A stretch of DNA of 64,000 bases. Source: Streptomyces mashuensis (GTDB lineage Bacteria; Actinomycetota; Actinomycetes; Streptomycetales; Streptomycetaceae). The notes beneath the pieces were generated by a model. That model was not told where the DNA came from and searched no databases. It saw nothing but the letters and a program-made list of their open reading frames with translations. Below are positions 48,798 to 58,900 of the stretch, piece by piece (position 1 is the first letter of the stretch; each line of letters starts with the position of its first letter). The position numbers and the translations under genes are program-made. The stretch lies in assembly GCF_014654785.1 (NCBI RefSeq), contig NZ_BNBD01000003.1, positions 186,001-250,000 on the forward strand, written 5' to 3'.

Positions 48798-49616
48798 CTA
48801 CGGGTCGAGGTCGGCGGCCGCCCGCTCGGTGAAGGTCCGCAGCGCTCGGGCGGTGACGGGCCCGGGTGTGCCGGGTCGCTGACGGCCGTCGACGGCGTGC
48901 ACGGGCTGCACGTCGCGCAGCGAGGAGGTCAGGAAGATCTCGTCGGCCTGTTCCAGCACGTCGAAGGGGAGATCGGTCTCCTTGGCGCCGGACCACTCCA
49001 CCACCAGGGCGCGGGTGATGCCGGGCAGGCAGCCGGAGGAGAGCGGCGGGGTGTGCAGCTCGCCGTCGAGGACGACGAAGACGTTGGAGGCGGTGCCCTC
49101 GCAGAGCCGGCCCGCGGTGTTGGCGAAGAGCGCCTCGCCGGCGCCGTGCTGGTGGGCGTGGGCGAGGGCGACGACGTTCTCGGCGTACGAGGTGGACTTG
49201 GCGCCGGCCAGGGCGCTGCGTTCGTTGCGGGTCCACGGCACGGTGACCACGGCGGTGGTGGCGGCGGGACGCTGCGTCTCGGTCAGGGTGACGACGAGTG
49301 AGGGCCGGGCGGCGGAGCGGCCGGAGCCGGGGGGCGCGACGCCGCCGGTATAGGTGATGCGCAGTCGGCCGAGCGGCATGGGGTTGGCCCGGAGGACCTC
49401 GCGGCAGGCCTCGCGGACCTCGTCGGGGTCGGGCGCGGGCAGGCCCATGATCCGGGCCGAGGAGGCGAGCCGGTCGAGGTGGCGGGTGAGGGCGAAGGCG
49501 CGGCCGTCGGTGGCCTTGAGGGTCTCGAAGACGCCGTCGCCGACCGTGAGCCCGTGGTCGAGGACGGAGAGGCGGGCGCTGTCGGCGTCGCGGAGCGCTC
49601 CGTCGCACCAGATCAT
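48798..49616 (-). CDS. pabC: Class IV aminotransferase, probable aminodeoxychorismate lyase
   Basis: PLP enzyme of fold type IV, 272 residues from ATG 49616. The PLP lysine is in GAKSTSYAENVVAL, the phosphate-binding block is LCEGTASNVFVV, and VLDHGLTVGDGVFETLK opens the domain. Directly downstream of, and overlapping by one base, a pabB-like gene. The pair therefore points to 4-aminobenzoate for folate rather than branched-chain amino acid metabolism. Confidence 0.88.
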   Translation of the reverse strand: MIWCDGALRDADSARLSVLDHGLTVGDGVFETLKATDGRAFALTRHLDRLASSARIMGLPAPDPDEVREACREVLRANPMPLGRLRITYTGGVAPPGSGRSAARPSLVVTLTETQRPAATTAVVTVPWTRNERSALAGAKSTSYAENVVALAHAHQHGAGEALFANTAGRLCEGTASNVFVVLDGELHTPPLSSGCLPGITRALVVEWSGAKETDLPFDVLEQADEIFLTSSLRDVQPVHAVDGRQRPGTPGPVTARALRTFTERAAADLDP

Positions 49617-50722
49617 CACTGTGGTGTCCCTCCTCGGGCGCCGGCTTCTGCTGCTGTCTCTTCGCGCGTTCCGCCCGGCGCCGCTGCCGGTGCCGAGGCC
49701 AGGGCGAGGAGCCGGGCGGCCTTGAGTTCGGTCTCGGCCCACTCGCGGTCGGGGTCGGAGCCCCAGGTGATGCCGGCGCCGGTGCCGAAGCGGACGACGG
49801 GGCCGCCGGGGGCGGCGCGGTCGACCCAGAAGGTGCGGATGCCGACGGCGAGGGCGGCGGTTCCCCGGTCGGCGTCGACCCAGCCGATGCCGCCGCAGTA
49901 GGGGCCGCGGGGGGCGGTCTCCAGGGCCTCGATGATGCCGAGGGCGCTGGCCTTGGGGGCGCCGGTGACGGAGCCGGGCGGGAAGGTGCCGGCCAGCAGT
50001 TCGGGCCAGCCGGCGCCGTCGGCGAGCTGCCCGCGCACGGTGGAGACGAGGTGGACGAGGCCCGGGTGCGGTTCGACGGCGCACAGCGCGGGCACGGTCA
50101 CCGAGCCGGTGGCGCAGACGCGGCCCAGGTCGTTGCGGACCAGGTCCACGATCATCACGTTCTCGGCGTGGTCCTTCTCCAGCAGGTCGGCCGCGGTGCG
50201 GCCGGTGCCCTTGATCGGGCCGGACTCGACGGTGCGGCCGTCGCGGCGCAGATAGAGCTCGGGCGAGGCGGTGGCGACCTCGACGCCGTGGGCGGGGAGC
50301 CGCACGGTGCCGGCGTAGGGGGCGGGGTTGCCGTGGGCGAGGAGGGCGGTGAGCGCGTCGACGTCGGCGTGGTCCGGGTCGGGCAGGGGCGCGCTGAGGA
50401 CGCGGCAGAGGTTGGCCTGGTAGACCTCGCCGGCGGCTATGTGCTCGCGGATGCGGCGGACGCCCGCGGTGTAGGCGTCGCGGTCGAGGGAGCTGGTCCA
50501 GTCCTCGGGCGCGGGGCCGCGCCAGCGCGTGGGCTGGGCGAGGGGCGCGGGCCGTACGTCGCCGAAGCGGGCACAGGTGAGGCCCCCCTCGAAGTCGGCG
50601 ACGACCGCCCACCAGCCACGGGATTCCAGGGCCGCCGGGTCGCTGGTCACGTCGCGCAGATCCGTGGCGACGAGACCGCCGAACCGGGCCATCGGGGAGG
50701 GCATCGTGGGGAGGCTGTGCAC
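49616..50722 (-). CDS. pabB: Aminodeoxychorismate synthase component I
   Basis: Chorismate-binding enzyme of 368 residues. Catalytic blocks ASPELYLRRDGRTVESGPIKGTGR, EKDHAENVMIVDLVRNDLGRV, GTFPPGSVTGAPK and GGIGWVD are all present. It lacks a glutaminase domain; a separate PabA/TrpG must supply ammonia and is not in the window. GTG 50722 is the start; ATGs seven and eleven codons later are possible. Coupled to pabC. Confidence 0.9.
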   Translation of the reverse strand: MHSLPTMPSPMARFGGLVATDLRDVTSDPAALESRGWWAVVADFEGGLTCARFGDVRPAPLAQPTRWRGPAPEDWTSSLDRDAYTAGVRRIREHIAAGEVYQANLCRVLSAPLPDPDHADVDALTALLAHGNPAPYAGTVRLPAHGVEVATASPELYLRRDGRTVESGPIKGTGRTAADLLEKDHAENVMIVDLVRNDLGRVCATGSVTVPALCAVEPHPGLVHLVSTVRGQLADGAGWPELLAGTFPPGSVTGAPKASALGIIEALETAPRGPYCGGIGWVDADRGTAALAVGIRTFWVDRAAPGGPVVRFGTGAGITWGSDPDREWAETELKAARLLALASAPAAAPGGTREETAAEAGARGGTPQ

Positions 50723-50819
50723 GTCATCGAGTCTATGGCGCGGCCCTCCGGGGCCGTCCGGACCTGCGCCGGGACCGCCTCCGGATCGGGATCAGGCCAG
50801 CATGCTGGGCAAACGGAAT

Positions 50820-50847
50820 TTGAGCTGGCGCCGGAATCCGCTAAAGT
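50820..50847 (+). promoter_or_regulatory. Promoter of the tRNA array
   Basis: TTGAGC at 50820-50825 and TAAAGT at 50842-50847 with a 16-base spacer, a strong vegetative (HrdB-type) pair. The -10 box ends 74 bases before tRNA-Gly. Six tRNAs follow in the same direction up to a single terminator, so this promoter probably drives all of them. Confidence 0.7.
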
Positions 50848-50921
50848 TCAACACGTCGCCGGGACGCGGAAGCGGAACGGCGGAGCAGCTGCGGGGCCCG
50901 AGGCCCGGTGGGTGCGAAAAT

Positions 50922-50994
<73 letters not shown>

Positions 50995-51027
50995 CGATGT
51001 GGGGGATCTTCCCGACCCCCCGCTCCT

Positions 51028-51101
51028 GGTGGAGTGGCCGAGAGGCGAGGCAACGGCCTGCAAAGCCGTCTACACGGGTTCAAATCCCGTCTCCACCTCC
51101 A
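51028..51101 (+). tRNA. tRNA-Cys(GCA)
   Basis: Acceptor GGTGGAG/CTCCACC, anticodon stem ACGGC/GCCGT with loop CTGCAAA (anticodon GCA), T arm CGGG-TTCAAAT-CCCG. The 3' CCA is encoded at 51099-51101. One base later the first tRNA-Val begins. Confidence 0.97.
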
Positions 51102-51102
51102 A

Positions 51103-51177
51103 GGACGATTAGCTCAGCGGGAGAGCGCTTCCCTGACACGGAAGAGGTCACTGGTTCAATCCCAGTATCGTCCACCA
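51103..51177 (+). tRNA. tRNA-Val(GAC), array copy 1
   Basis: Acceptor GGACGAT/ATCGTCC, anticodon stem CTTCC/GGAAG with loop CTGACAC (anticodon GAC), T arm ACTGG-TTCAATC-CCAGT. CCA is encoded. Identical to copy 3. Confidence 0.97.
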
Positions 51178-51198
51178 GGGCCTTCACCGGCCTTGCCC

Positions 51199-51270
51199 GC
51201 GCGATTAGCTCAGCGGGAGAGCGCTTCCCTGACACGGAAGAGGTCACTGGTTCAATCCCAGTATCGCGCA
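51199..51270 (+). tRNA. tRNA-Val(GAC), array copy 2
   Basis: Same body as copy 1 but the acceptor stem is GCGCGAT/ATCGCGC, with compensating changes on both sides, and CCA is not encoded. Identical to copy 4. Confidence 0.97.
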
Positions 51271-51296
51271 CGCACACCGCATGACCTGCGGTTCCC

Positions 51297-51371
51297 GGAC
51301 GATTAGCTCAGCGGGAGAGCGCTTCCCTGACACGGAAGAGGTCACTGGTTCAATCCCAGTATCGTCCACCA
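51297..51371 (+). tRNA. tRNA-Val(GAC), array copy 3
   Basis: Identical to copy 1, including the GGACGAT acceptor strand and the encoded CCA. It starts exactly 194 bases after copy 1. Confidence 0.97.
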
Positions 51372-51392
51372 GGGCCCTCATCGGCCTTGCCC

Positions 51393-51464
51393 GCGCGATT
51401 AGCTCAGCGGGAGAGCGCTTCCCTGACACGGAAGAGGTCACTGGTTCAATCCCAGTATCGCGCA
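51393..51464 (+). tRNA. tRNA-Val(GAC), array copy 4
   Basis: Identical to copy 2 (GCGCGAT acceptor, no CCA), 194 bases after it. Last tRNA before the array terminator. Confidence 0.97.
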
Positions 51465-51472
51465 CACGTCAC

Positions 51473-51507
51473 CGGCCGGGCCGGAGCATCACGCTCCGGC
51501 CCGGCCG
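51473..51507 (+). terminator. Terminator of the tRNA array
   Basis: A perfect 15-bp inverted repeat (51473-51487, 51493-51507) with loop ATCAC, eight bases after the last tRNA. A further 10-bp hairpin (51574-51597) lies between this and the next gene and could act from the other side. Confidence 0.9.
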
Positions 51508-51656
51508 TCGTCGTACTGCCGTAGGTCGCATCTCGCATGTCGTACGAGCGCACACGGGGTGAAACGCAACCGACCGGGTGCCTCCCCAGGCACCCGGCCG
51601 GACGTGCCGTCCGCCGCACCCCCGTCCCCACGGGGCTATGGCCGGTGACCACCGGT

Positions 51657-51681
51657 GGGTCCGGGCCGCTCTCCCGGACCC
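51657..51681 (-). terminator. Hairpin after the 72-residue membrane protein gene
   Basis: A 9-bp stem GGGTCCGGG/CCCGGACCC with a seven-base loop, starting six bases after the stop codon at 51688 on the minus strand. Confidence 0.7.
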
Positions 51682-51687
51682 GGGGGC

Positions 51688-51906
51688 TCAGCGCCCCAGC
51701 AGTCCCGCCACGGACGACGCCTGTGTGACGAGGGCGTCCCAGCCGCCGAAGACGACGGTCAGGAAGACCGCCATCGGCAGCACCATGGCCGCAGCGACGA
51801 GAGGGTGGCGGGTCGGCGAGGGCTGCTCGCCGTGGAGGCCCTGCGCGGGACCGGTCCGCGGGCTGTGCGCCACCCGGCCTCCGGTGCCTCCCACGAGGTC
51901 CGTCAT
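51688..51906 (-). CDS. 72-residue membrane protein
   Basis: Starts MTDLVGGTGGRVAHSPRTG at ATG 51906 with GGAGGGACG upstream. One strong hydrophobic helix (about 38-56, VAAAMVLPMAVFLTVVFGG) and a short end WDALVTQASSVAGLLGR. No family recognised. The good ribosome site and nearby terminator support a real gene. Confidence 0.6.
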   Translation of the reverse strand: MTDLVGGTGGRVAHSPRTGPAQGLHGEQPSPTRHPLVAAAMVLPMAVFLTVVFGGWDALVTQASSVAGLLGR

Positions 51907-52403
51907 CGTCCCTCCACCCCTTTTTCCCGCTGCTCCCCGTCGTTCCGTCGCCCACCACAGTAGGTGGCGGGCGGGGTCCGGCACGTCATGCCCGCGTACC
52001 CCTTGGTCGTTGTCCCCGAGGAGGAGACGGGCCCGGCGCGGTACTCCCGAGGGTGGAGGGCGACCCTGACACCTTCCGGGTCACCCCTGGGGGGCGGGGT
52101 GAGTTCGATCACTTTCCTCCCGATCCTGCGGGCCGGCCGCGGCCCGGGGCGCGTCCGTCCGCGGGCGGACGGCGGGTGCCGTCAATCCCCCTGCGCCCAA
52201 CGGATCTTGGCCGGTGGGGCACGGGCCGGGGCCGCCGCGCTCCCCTCCCCCGCCGGCGCACCGGCCGCCCCGCCCCGCACCGACACTCCGCGCGCCGACG
52301 CATGCGCGGCCTCTGCGCGCGACGGTCCGTCAATCCGTAAGCTGTGGCACGTCACAGGCCGGGCAGCTACGTGGGGCAGCCCCACCGGAGGTAGGGGACG
52401 AAA
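51907..52403. other. 497-base gap between a small membrane protein gene and a kinase gene
   Basis: Divergent upstream region. Reading frames through it have Arg/Gly/Pro-rich products without a ribosome site, so I see no gene. It must carry both promoters, but I cannot place a convincing -35/-10 pair. The last 20 bases hold the CCGGAGG that probably serves the kinase. Confidence 0.6.
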
Positions 52404-53652
<1,249 letters not shown>

Positions 53653-53678
<26 letters not shown>

Positions 53679-54471
53679 CGGCGTAGAAGGCGACGGCGGC
53701 CGCCGCGCCCACGTTGAGCGAGTCCACGCCGTGCGCCATGGGGATGCGGACCCACGTGTCGGCGGCGCGCAGGGCGCGCCCCGACAGCCCGTCGCCCTCG
53801 GCGCCGAGCATGAGCGCGACCTTCTCGCGGCGGTGCGGGGCGGCCTCGTCCAGGGTGACGGCCGAGGCGTCCGGGGTCAGTGCGAGCAGGTCGAAGCCGG
53901 CGTCCCGGACGGCGTCCAGGCCCTGCGGCCAGTGCTCCAGGCGGGCCCACGGCACGGAGAACACCGCGCCCATGGAGACCTTCACCGACCGCCGGTAGAG
54001 AGGGTCGGCGCAGTCCGGGGAGAGCAGGACGGCGTCCATGCCGAGTGCGGCCGCGCTCCGGAAGATGGCCCCGGTGTTGGTGTGGTCGACGAGCCCTTCC
54101 AGGACGGCGACGCGGCGGGCGCCGCGCAGCAGCTCCGCCGGGTCCGGCTGGGGCTTGCGGGCCATGGAGGCGAGCGCTCCGCGGTGCACGTGATAGCCCG
54201 TCACCCGCTCGGCGAGGCCGGGTTCGACGACGTAGACGGGGGCGGGCGAGGCGTCGATGACGTCCCGCATCACGTCGACCCACTTGGCGGACAGCAGCAT
54301 CGACCGCATCGCGTAGCCGGCCCCCACGGCCCGCCGGATCACCTTCTCGCCCTCGGCGATGAACAGGCCCTCGGCAGGCTCGCGACGGCGGCGCAGCTCG
54401 ACGTCGGTCAGCCCGGTGTAGTCGTGCAGCCGGGGGTCGTCGGGGTCGTCGAGCGTGATGATCTCAGCCAT
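53653..54471 (-). CDS. TrmH/SpoU-family RNA 2'-O-methyltransferase
   Basis: A 272-residue SPOUT methyltransferase. The N-terminal RNA-binding part has EPAEGLFIAEGEKVIRRAV. SPOUT motifs: NTGAIFRSAAALG, LMLGAEGDGLSG and IPMAHGVDSLNVGAAAAVAFY (knot). A target in 23S rRNA or tRNA cannot be chosen from sequence. ATG 54471 has AGGAACG upstream. It follows cobA after 50 bases and overlaps the kinase gene tail to tail. Confidence 0.92.
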
Positions 54472-54521
54472 GGCCGTTCCTGGGGTGGTGCGGGTGTGTC
54501 GTACGGGAGGTGTCGTACGGG

Positions 54522-55754
54522 TCAGGCGGTACCGGCGTCGGTGCCGACGGCCACCACGTCGCCGATCACGATGACCGCGGGCGGGCGTATGCCCTCGGCC
54601 CGTACGGTCTCCCCCACCGTCTCCAGCGTGGCGTCCACGCGGCGCTGCGCGGCCGTGGTGCCCTCCTGCACGACGGCGACCGGCGTGCCGGCGGGGCGGC
54701 CGTGGGCGATCAGGGCGGCGGCGATGGCGGGGATGTTCTCCACGGCCATGAGCAGCACCAGCGTGCCGCGCAGCTGCGCCAAGGCCGCCCAGTCCACCGT
54801 CGACCGGGGGTCGCCCGGCGGGACGTGCCCGCTGACGACGGTGAACTCCTGGGCGAGGCCCCGGTGGGTGACGGAGATTCCGGCGGCGCCGGGCACGCTG
54901 ACGGCGCTGGAGATGCCGGGGACGACGGTGCACGGGATGCCGTGCTCGGCCAGCGCCTGCACCTCCTCCATGCCGCGGCCGAAGACGAACGGGTCGCCGC
55001 CCTTGAGGCGGACCACGGCCTTGCCGGCCTTGGCGTGCTCCACGAGGGCGGCGTTGATGGCCTCCTGGGCCATGGCCCGCCCGTAGGGGATCTTCGCGGC
55101 GTCGATGACCTCGACGTGCGGCGGCAGTTCGTCCAGCAGGTCGCGGGGGCCGAGGCGGTCGGCGACGACCACGTCGGCCTCGGCGAGCAGCCGCCGGCCG
55201 CGCACGGTGATGAGGTCGGGGTCGCCGGGGCCGCCGCCGACGAGGGCCACGCCCTTGGCGGGGGCCCGGAAGTGCGGTGCGGCCAGCGAGCCGTCGCGCA
55301 GGCCGTCCACGACGGCGTCGCGGACGGCGGCCGAGCGGCGCGGGTCCTGGCCGGTGAGCACGGCGACGGTCACGCCGGCGGCCCGGCCCGTGGCGGGGGT
55401 CCAGGCGGTGGCGGCGTCGGCGTCGTCGGACCGTACGGCCCACACGCGGCGCGCCTCGGCCTCGGCGGACGCCGCGGCGTTGGCCTCGGGGTCGTCGGTG
55501 AGGATCAGCGCGTACCAGGCGCCGTCGAGGTCGCCCTCGCGGTAGCGGCGGCGCTCCCAGCGGAGTTCGCCGGCGGTGGCCATGGCCTCGACGGAGGGGG
55601 TGGCCGACGGCGAGACGAGCAGGACGTCCGCGCCGGCGGCGAGCAGGGCCGGCAGCCGCCGCTGGGCGACCTGGCCGGCGCCGAGGACGACGACGCGCCG
55701 CCCGGCGAGGCGGAGTCCGACGGGATAGGAGGCGACGGGTGCGTGGTCGGCCAT
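54522..55754 (-). CDS. cobA: Uroporphyrinogen-III methyltransferase with precorrin-2 dehydrogenase domain
   Basis: 410 residues in two parts. An N-terminal NAD-binding CysG-B-like domain (about 1-165, VVVLGAGQVAQRRLPALL). A C-terminal SUMT domain (about 168-405: VALVGGGPGDPDLITVRG, VVADRLGPRDLL, RLKGGDPFVFGRGMEE, VPGISSAVSVPGAAGI, AVENIPAI). It makes precorrin-2 and perhaps sirohydrochlorin, so it can feed both B12 and sirohaem. Third in the run cobL, bluB-cobT, cobA. A dedicated ferrochelatase domain is not visible. Confidence 0.92.
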   Translation of the reverse strand: MADHAPVASYPVGLRLAGRRVVVLGAGQVAQRRLPALLAAGADVLLVSPSATPSVEAMATAGELRWERRRYREGDLDGAWYALILTDDPEANAAASAEAEARRVWAVRSDDADAATAWTPATGRAAGVTVAVLTGQDPRRSAAVRDAVVDGLRDGSLAAPHFRAPAKGVALVGGGPGDPDLITVRGRRLLAEADVVVADRLGPRDLLDELPPHVEVIDAAKIPYGRAMAQEAINAALVEHAKAGKAVVRLKGGDPFVFGRGMEEVQALAEHGIPCTVVPGISSAVSVPGAAGISVTHRGLAQEFTVVSGHVPPGDPRSTVDWAALAQLRGTLVLLMAVENIPAIAAALIAHGRPAGTPVAVVQEGTTAAQRRVDATLETVGETVRAEGIRPPAVIVIGDVVAVGTDAGTA

Positions 55755-55906
55755 GGCGGTACGGGTCTCCTCCGGGCGACGGTCGGGAAGTCGGGGCGGC
55801 TACGGGTTTCTGCCCTGCGCACACCCTAAGTCAATCGCCGGGCGGCCCCGTGAGGGGTCCGCCCGGCGAGACGGGGCAAAAACGGCAGGTCAGCGCCGTG
55901 CGGACG

Positions 55907-58900
55907 TCACTTCTTCTCGCTGACGCCCGCGGTGTCGAAGGTGGCGACCTCATGCATGGCGCGCGCGGCGCTCTGCACCACGGGCAGCGCCAGCAGCGCG
56001 CCCGTGCCCTCGCCCAGCCGCAGGTCCAGGTCGACCAGCGGCCGCAGGCCCAGCTTGGTGAGCGCGGCGACATGGCCGGGCTCGGCGCTGCGGTGACCGG
56101 CGATGCAGGCCGCGAGCGCCTCGGGCGCGACGGCCCGGGCCACCAGGGCCGCGGCCCCGGCGCTCACACCGTCGAGGATCACCGGCGTGCGCAGCGACGC
56201 GCCGCCGAGGATCAGGCCCACCAGGGCGGCGTGCTCCAGCCCGCCGACCGCGGCCAGCACCCCGATGGGGTCCTTCGGGTCGGGCTGGTGCAGCTCCAGG
56301 GCCCGGCGCACCACGTCGACCTTGCGGGCGTGCATCTCGTCGTTGATGCCGGTGCCGCGGCCGGTGACCTCGGCCGGGTCGGCGCCGGTGTAGACGGAGA
56401 TGAGGGCGGCCGACACGGTCGTGTTGGCAATGCCCATCTCGCCCGTGAGCAGCGCCTTGTTGCCGGCGGTGACCAGGTCGCGGGCCGTCTCGATGCCGAT
56501 CTCGACGGCGCGCAGCGCCTCCTCCCGGCTCATCGCCGGGCCGGTGGTGAAGTCGTCCGTACCGGGACGGACCTTGCGCGGCAGCAGGCCGGGGGTGCTG
56601 GGCAGTTCCCCCGCCACGCCGACATCCACGACGCACACCTCGGCACCGACCTGGTTGGCGAAGGCGTTGCACACCGCGCCGCCGCCCAGGAAGTTGGCGA
56701 CCATCTGCGCGGTGACCTCCTGGGGCCACGCGGTGACGCCCTGGTGGTGCACGCCGTGGTCCCCCGCGAAGATGGCGACGGCGGCCGGCTCGGGGATCGG
56801 CGGCGGGCACTTGCGGGACAGGCCGCACAGCTGCGCGGAGATGATCTCCAGCATGCCGAGCGCGCCCGACGGCTTCGTCATGCGCTTCTGCCGCTCCCAC
56901 GCCTCGCCGAGCGCCTTGGCGTCCAGCGGGCGGATGCCGCGCAGCGTCTCGGCCAGCAGATCGTGCGGGTCCTCGCCGGGCAGCGCGCGACGGCCGTACG
57001 TCTCCTCGTGCACGACCCACGACAGCGGCCGGCGCTTGGACCAGCCGGCCTGCAGCAGCTCCGGCTCGTCCGGGAACTCGTCCACGTACCCGACGCACAG
57101 GTACGCCACGACCTCCAGGTGCTCGGGCAGCCCGAGGGCCCGCACCAGCTCCCGCTCGTCGAAGAAGCTCACCCAGCCGACGCCGAGGCCCTCGGCGCGG
57201 GCCGCGAGCCACAGGTTCTCGACGGCGAGCGCGGACGAATACGGCGCCATCTGCGGCTGGGTGTGCCGGCCGAGGGTGTGGCGGCCGCCGCGCGTGGGGT
57301 CGGCGGTGACGACGATGTTGACGGGCGTGTCGAGGATGGCCTCGATCTTCAGTTCCTTGAACTGCTTGGCCCGCCCCTTGGGCAGCGACTTCGCGTACGC
57401 CTCGCGCTGCCGCTCGACCAGCTCGTGCATGGTCCGCCGGGTCTCCTCGGACCGGATGACCACGAAGTCCCACGGCTGGGAGTGCCCCACGCTGGGCGCG
57501 GTGTGCGCGGCCTCCAGGACGCGCAGCAGCACCTCGTGGGGGATGGGATCGGTCCGGAAGCCCTTGCGGATGTCACGGCGCTCCCGCATGACACGGTGCA
57601 CGGCGGCCCGCTCGGCGTCCCCGTACGGGTCCGCCGGGGGGCCGGCGGGCTCTTCGGGCTGCGCGGGCTGGTCCTCGGCGGGGGCGGTGGCCTCAGCGGC
57701 GGTGGCCTCGGCGGCCGGCGTGCCCTGGGGGGTGGGGGTGGTGGCCTCGGCGGCCGGCGCGCCCTGGGGGGCGGGCACGGTGGCCTCGGCGGCCGGCTGG
57801 TTCTGCTGCGGGAGTGCGGCGGTGTCGGCTGCCACGGCGGTGTCCGTATCGCTCGGTGCGGGGGCGCCTGCGGCGCCTTCCGCGGCGGGGGGCTGGGTCT
57901 GCGGTCCGGCCTCCGGGGAGGCCGGCGCCGGTGCGGTGTCCTGCCCGGCCGGGGCGTCCGACGGCAGGGGGTGGGGGTCGGGGGCGGGGTCGGCGCCCGG
58001 CGCGACGGCAGACGTGCTGTCGCTGCCGGGGGCGGCTTCGGCCGGTACGTCGGCGGCAGCACCGTCCGAGCCCGGCGCGGTGGGCACCGCAGCCGCACCC
58101 GGCACCGCCGGGTCGTCGGCCGCCGTCGGCGCAGCAGGCGCCGTAGCACCATCGCCCGTGCCCGGCACGGCAGGCGCGCTACCCGGCGCCACAGCACCGT
58201 CAGCGGCGGCGCTGTGGCCTACGGCCGGGACGTCGGCGCCGTCGGCAGCACTCGCCGCGACCGTGGCCGCACCGGCGTCGGCAGCGCTGGCCGCCACTGC
58301 CGTACCTTCATCCGCGCCCGGCGCCGCAACGCCGTCAGCGGCCGGAGCCGCACCGTCGACGGCACCCGGCACCGCAGCAGCGGGCGCAGCGTTGTCCACC
58401 ACCGGCGCGACGGCGCCGTCGGCGACGCCCGGCGACATAGCAGCGGAAACATCACCCGCACCGGCCGCCGTAGCGCTGTCGGCCGCAGCCGGGTTGTCCG
58501 GCACCGCAGTACCGTCGGCGGCGCCCGGCGTCACAGCAGCAGCCGTAAGGCTTTCGGCGGCACCTTCGCCGGCCGTGGCCGCACCGGCCTCGGCAGCCGG
58601 CGCCACAGCGCCGTCAGCGGCGGCGGGCAGGCCCTCTCCAGCGACAGGCGCACCGTCGTTGGCATCGGGCACCACAGCGGTCGCGATACCCGCCTCGTCA
58701 CCCGCGCCCTGCGCGGCAGGCGCCCCGGAGCCGTCAACGACGGCCACGCCGTCGCCGGCACCGAGCACCGGGGACGTACCGTCACCCGAACCCTGCGCAC
58801 CAGGCACCCCAACACCGTCGGCAGCGGCACCCTCGTCGGTGGCCGGCACCGCAACACCGTCAGCAACCGCACTCGGCGGACCAGGCACCGCAGCAGCAGC

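Larger units (their letters stand above)
51103..51464 (+). repeat. Tandem duplication of a tRNA-Val pair
   Basis: Unit A (51103-51270) and unit B (51297-51464) each hold a GGACGAT-type and a GCGCGAT-type tRNA-Val(GAC). The spacers inside the units, at 51178-51198 and 51372-51392, differ at only two positions. The 26 bases between the units are not repeated after unit B. Confidence 0.93.
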
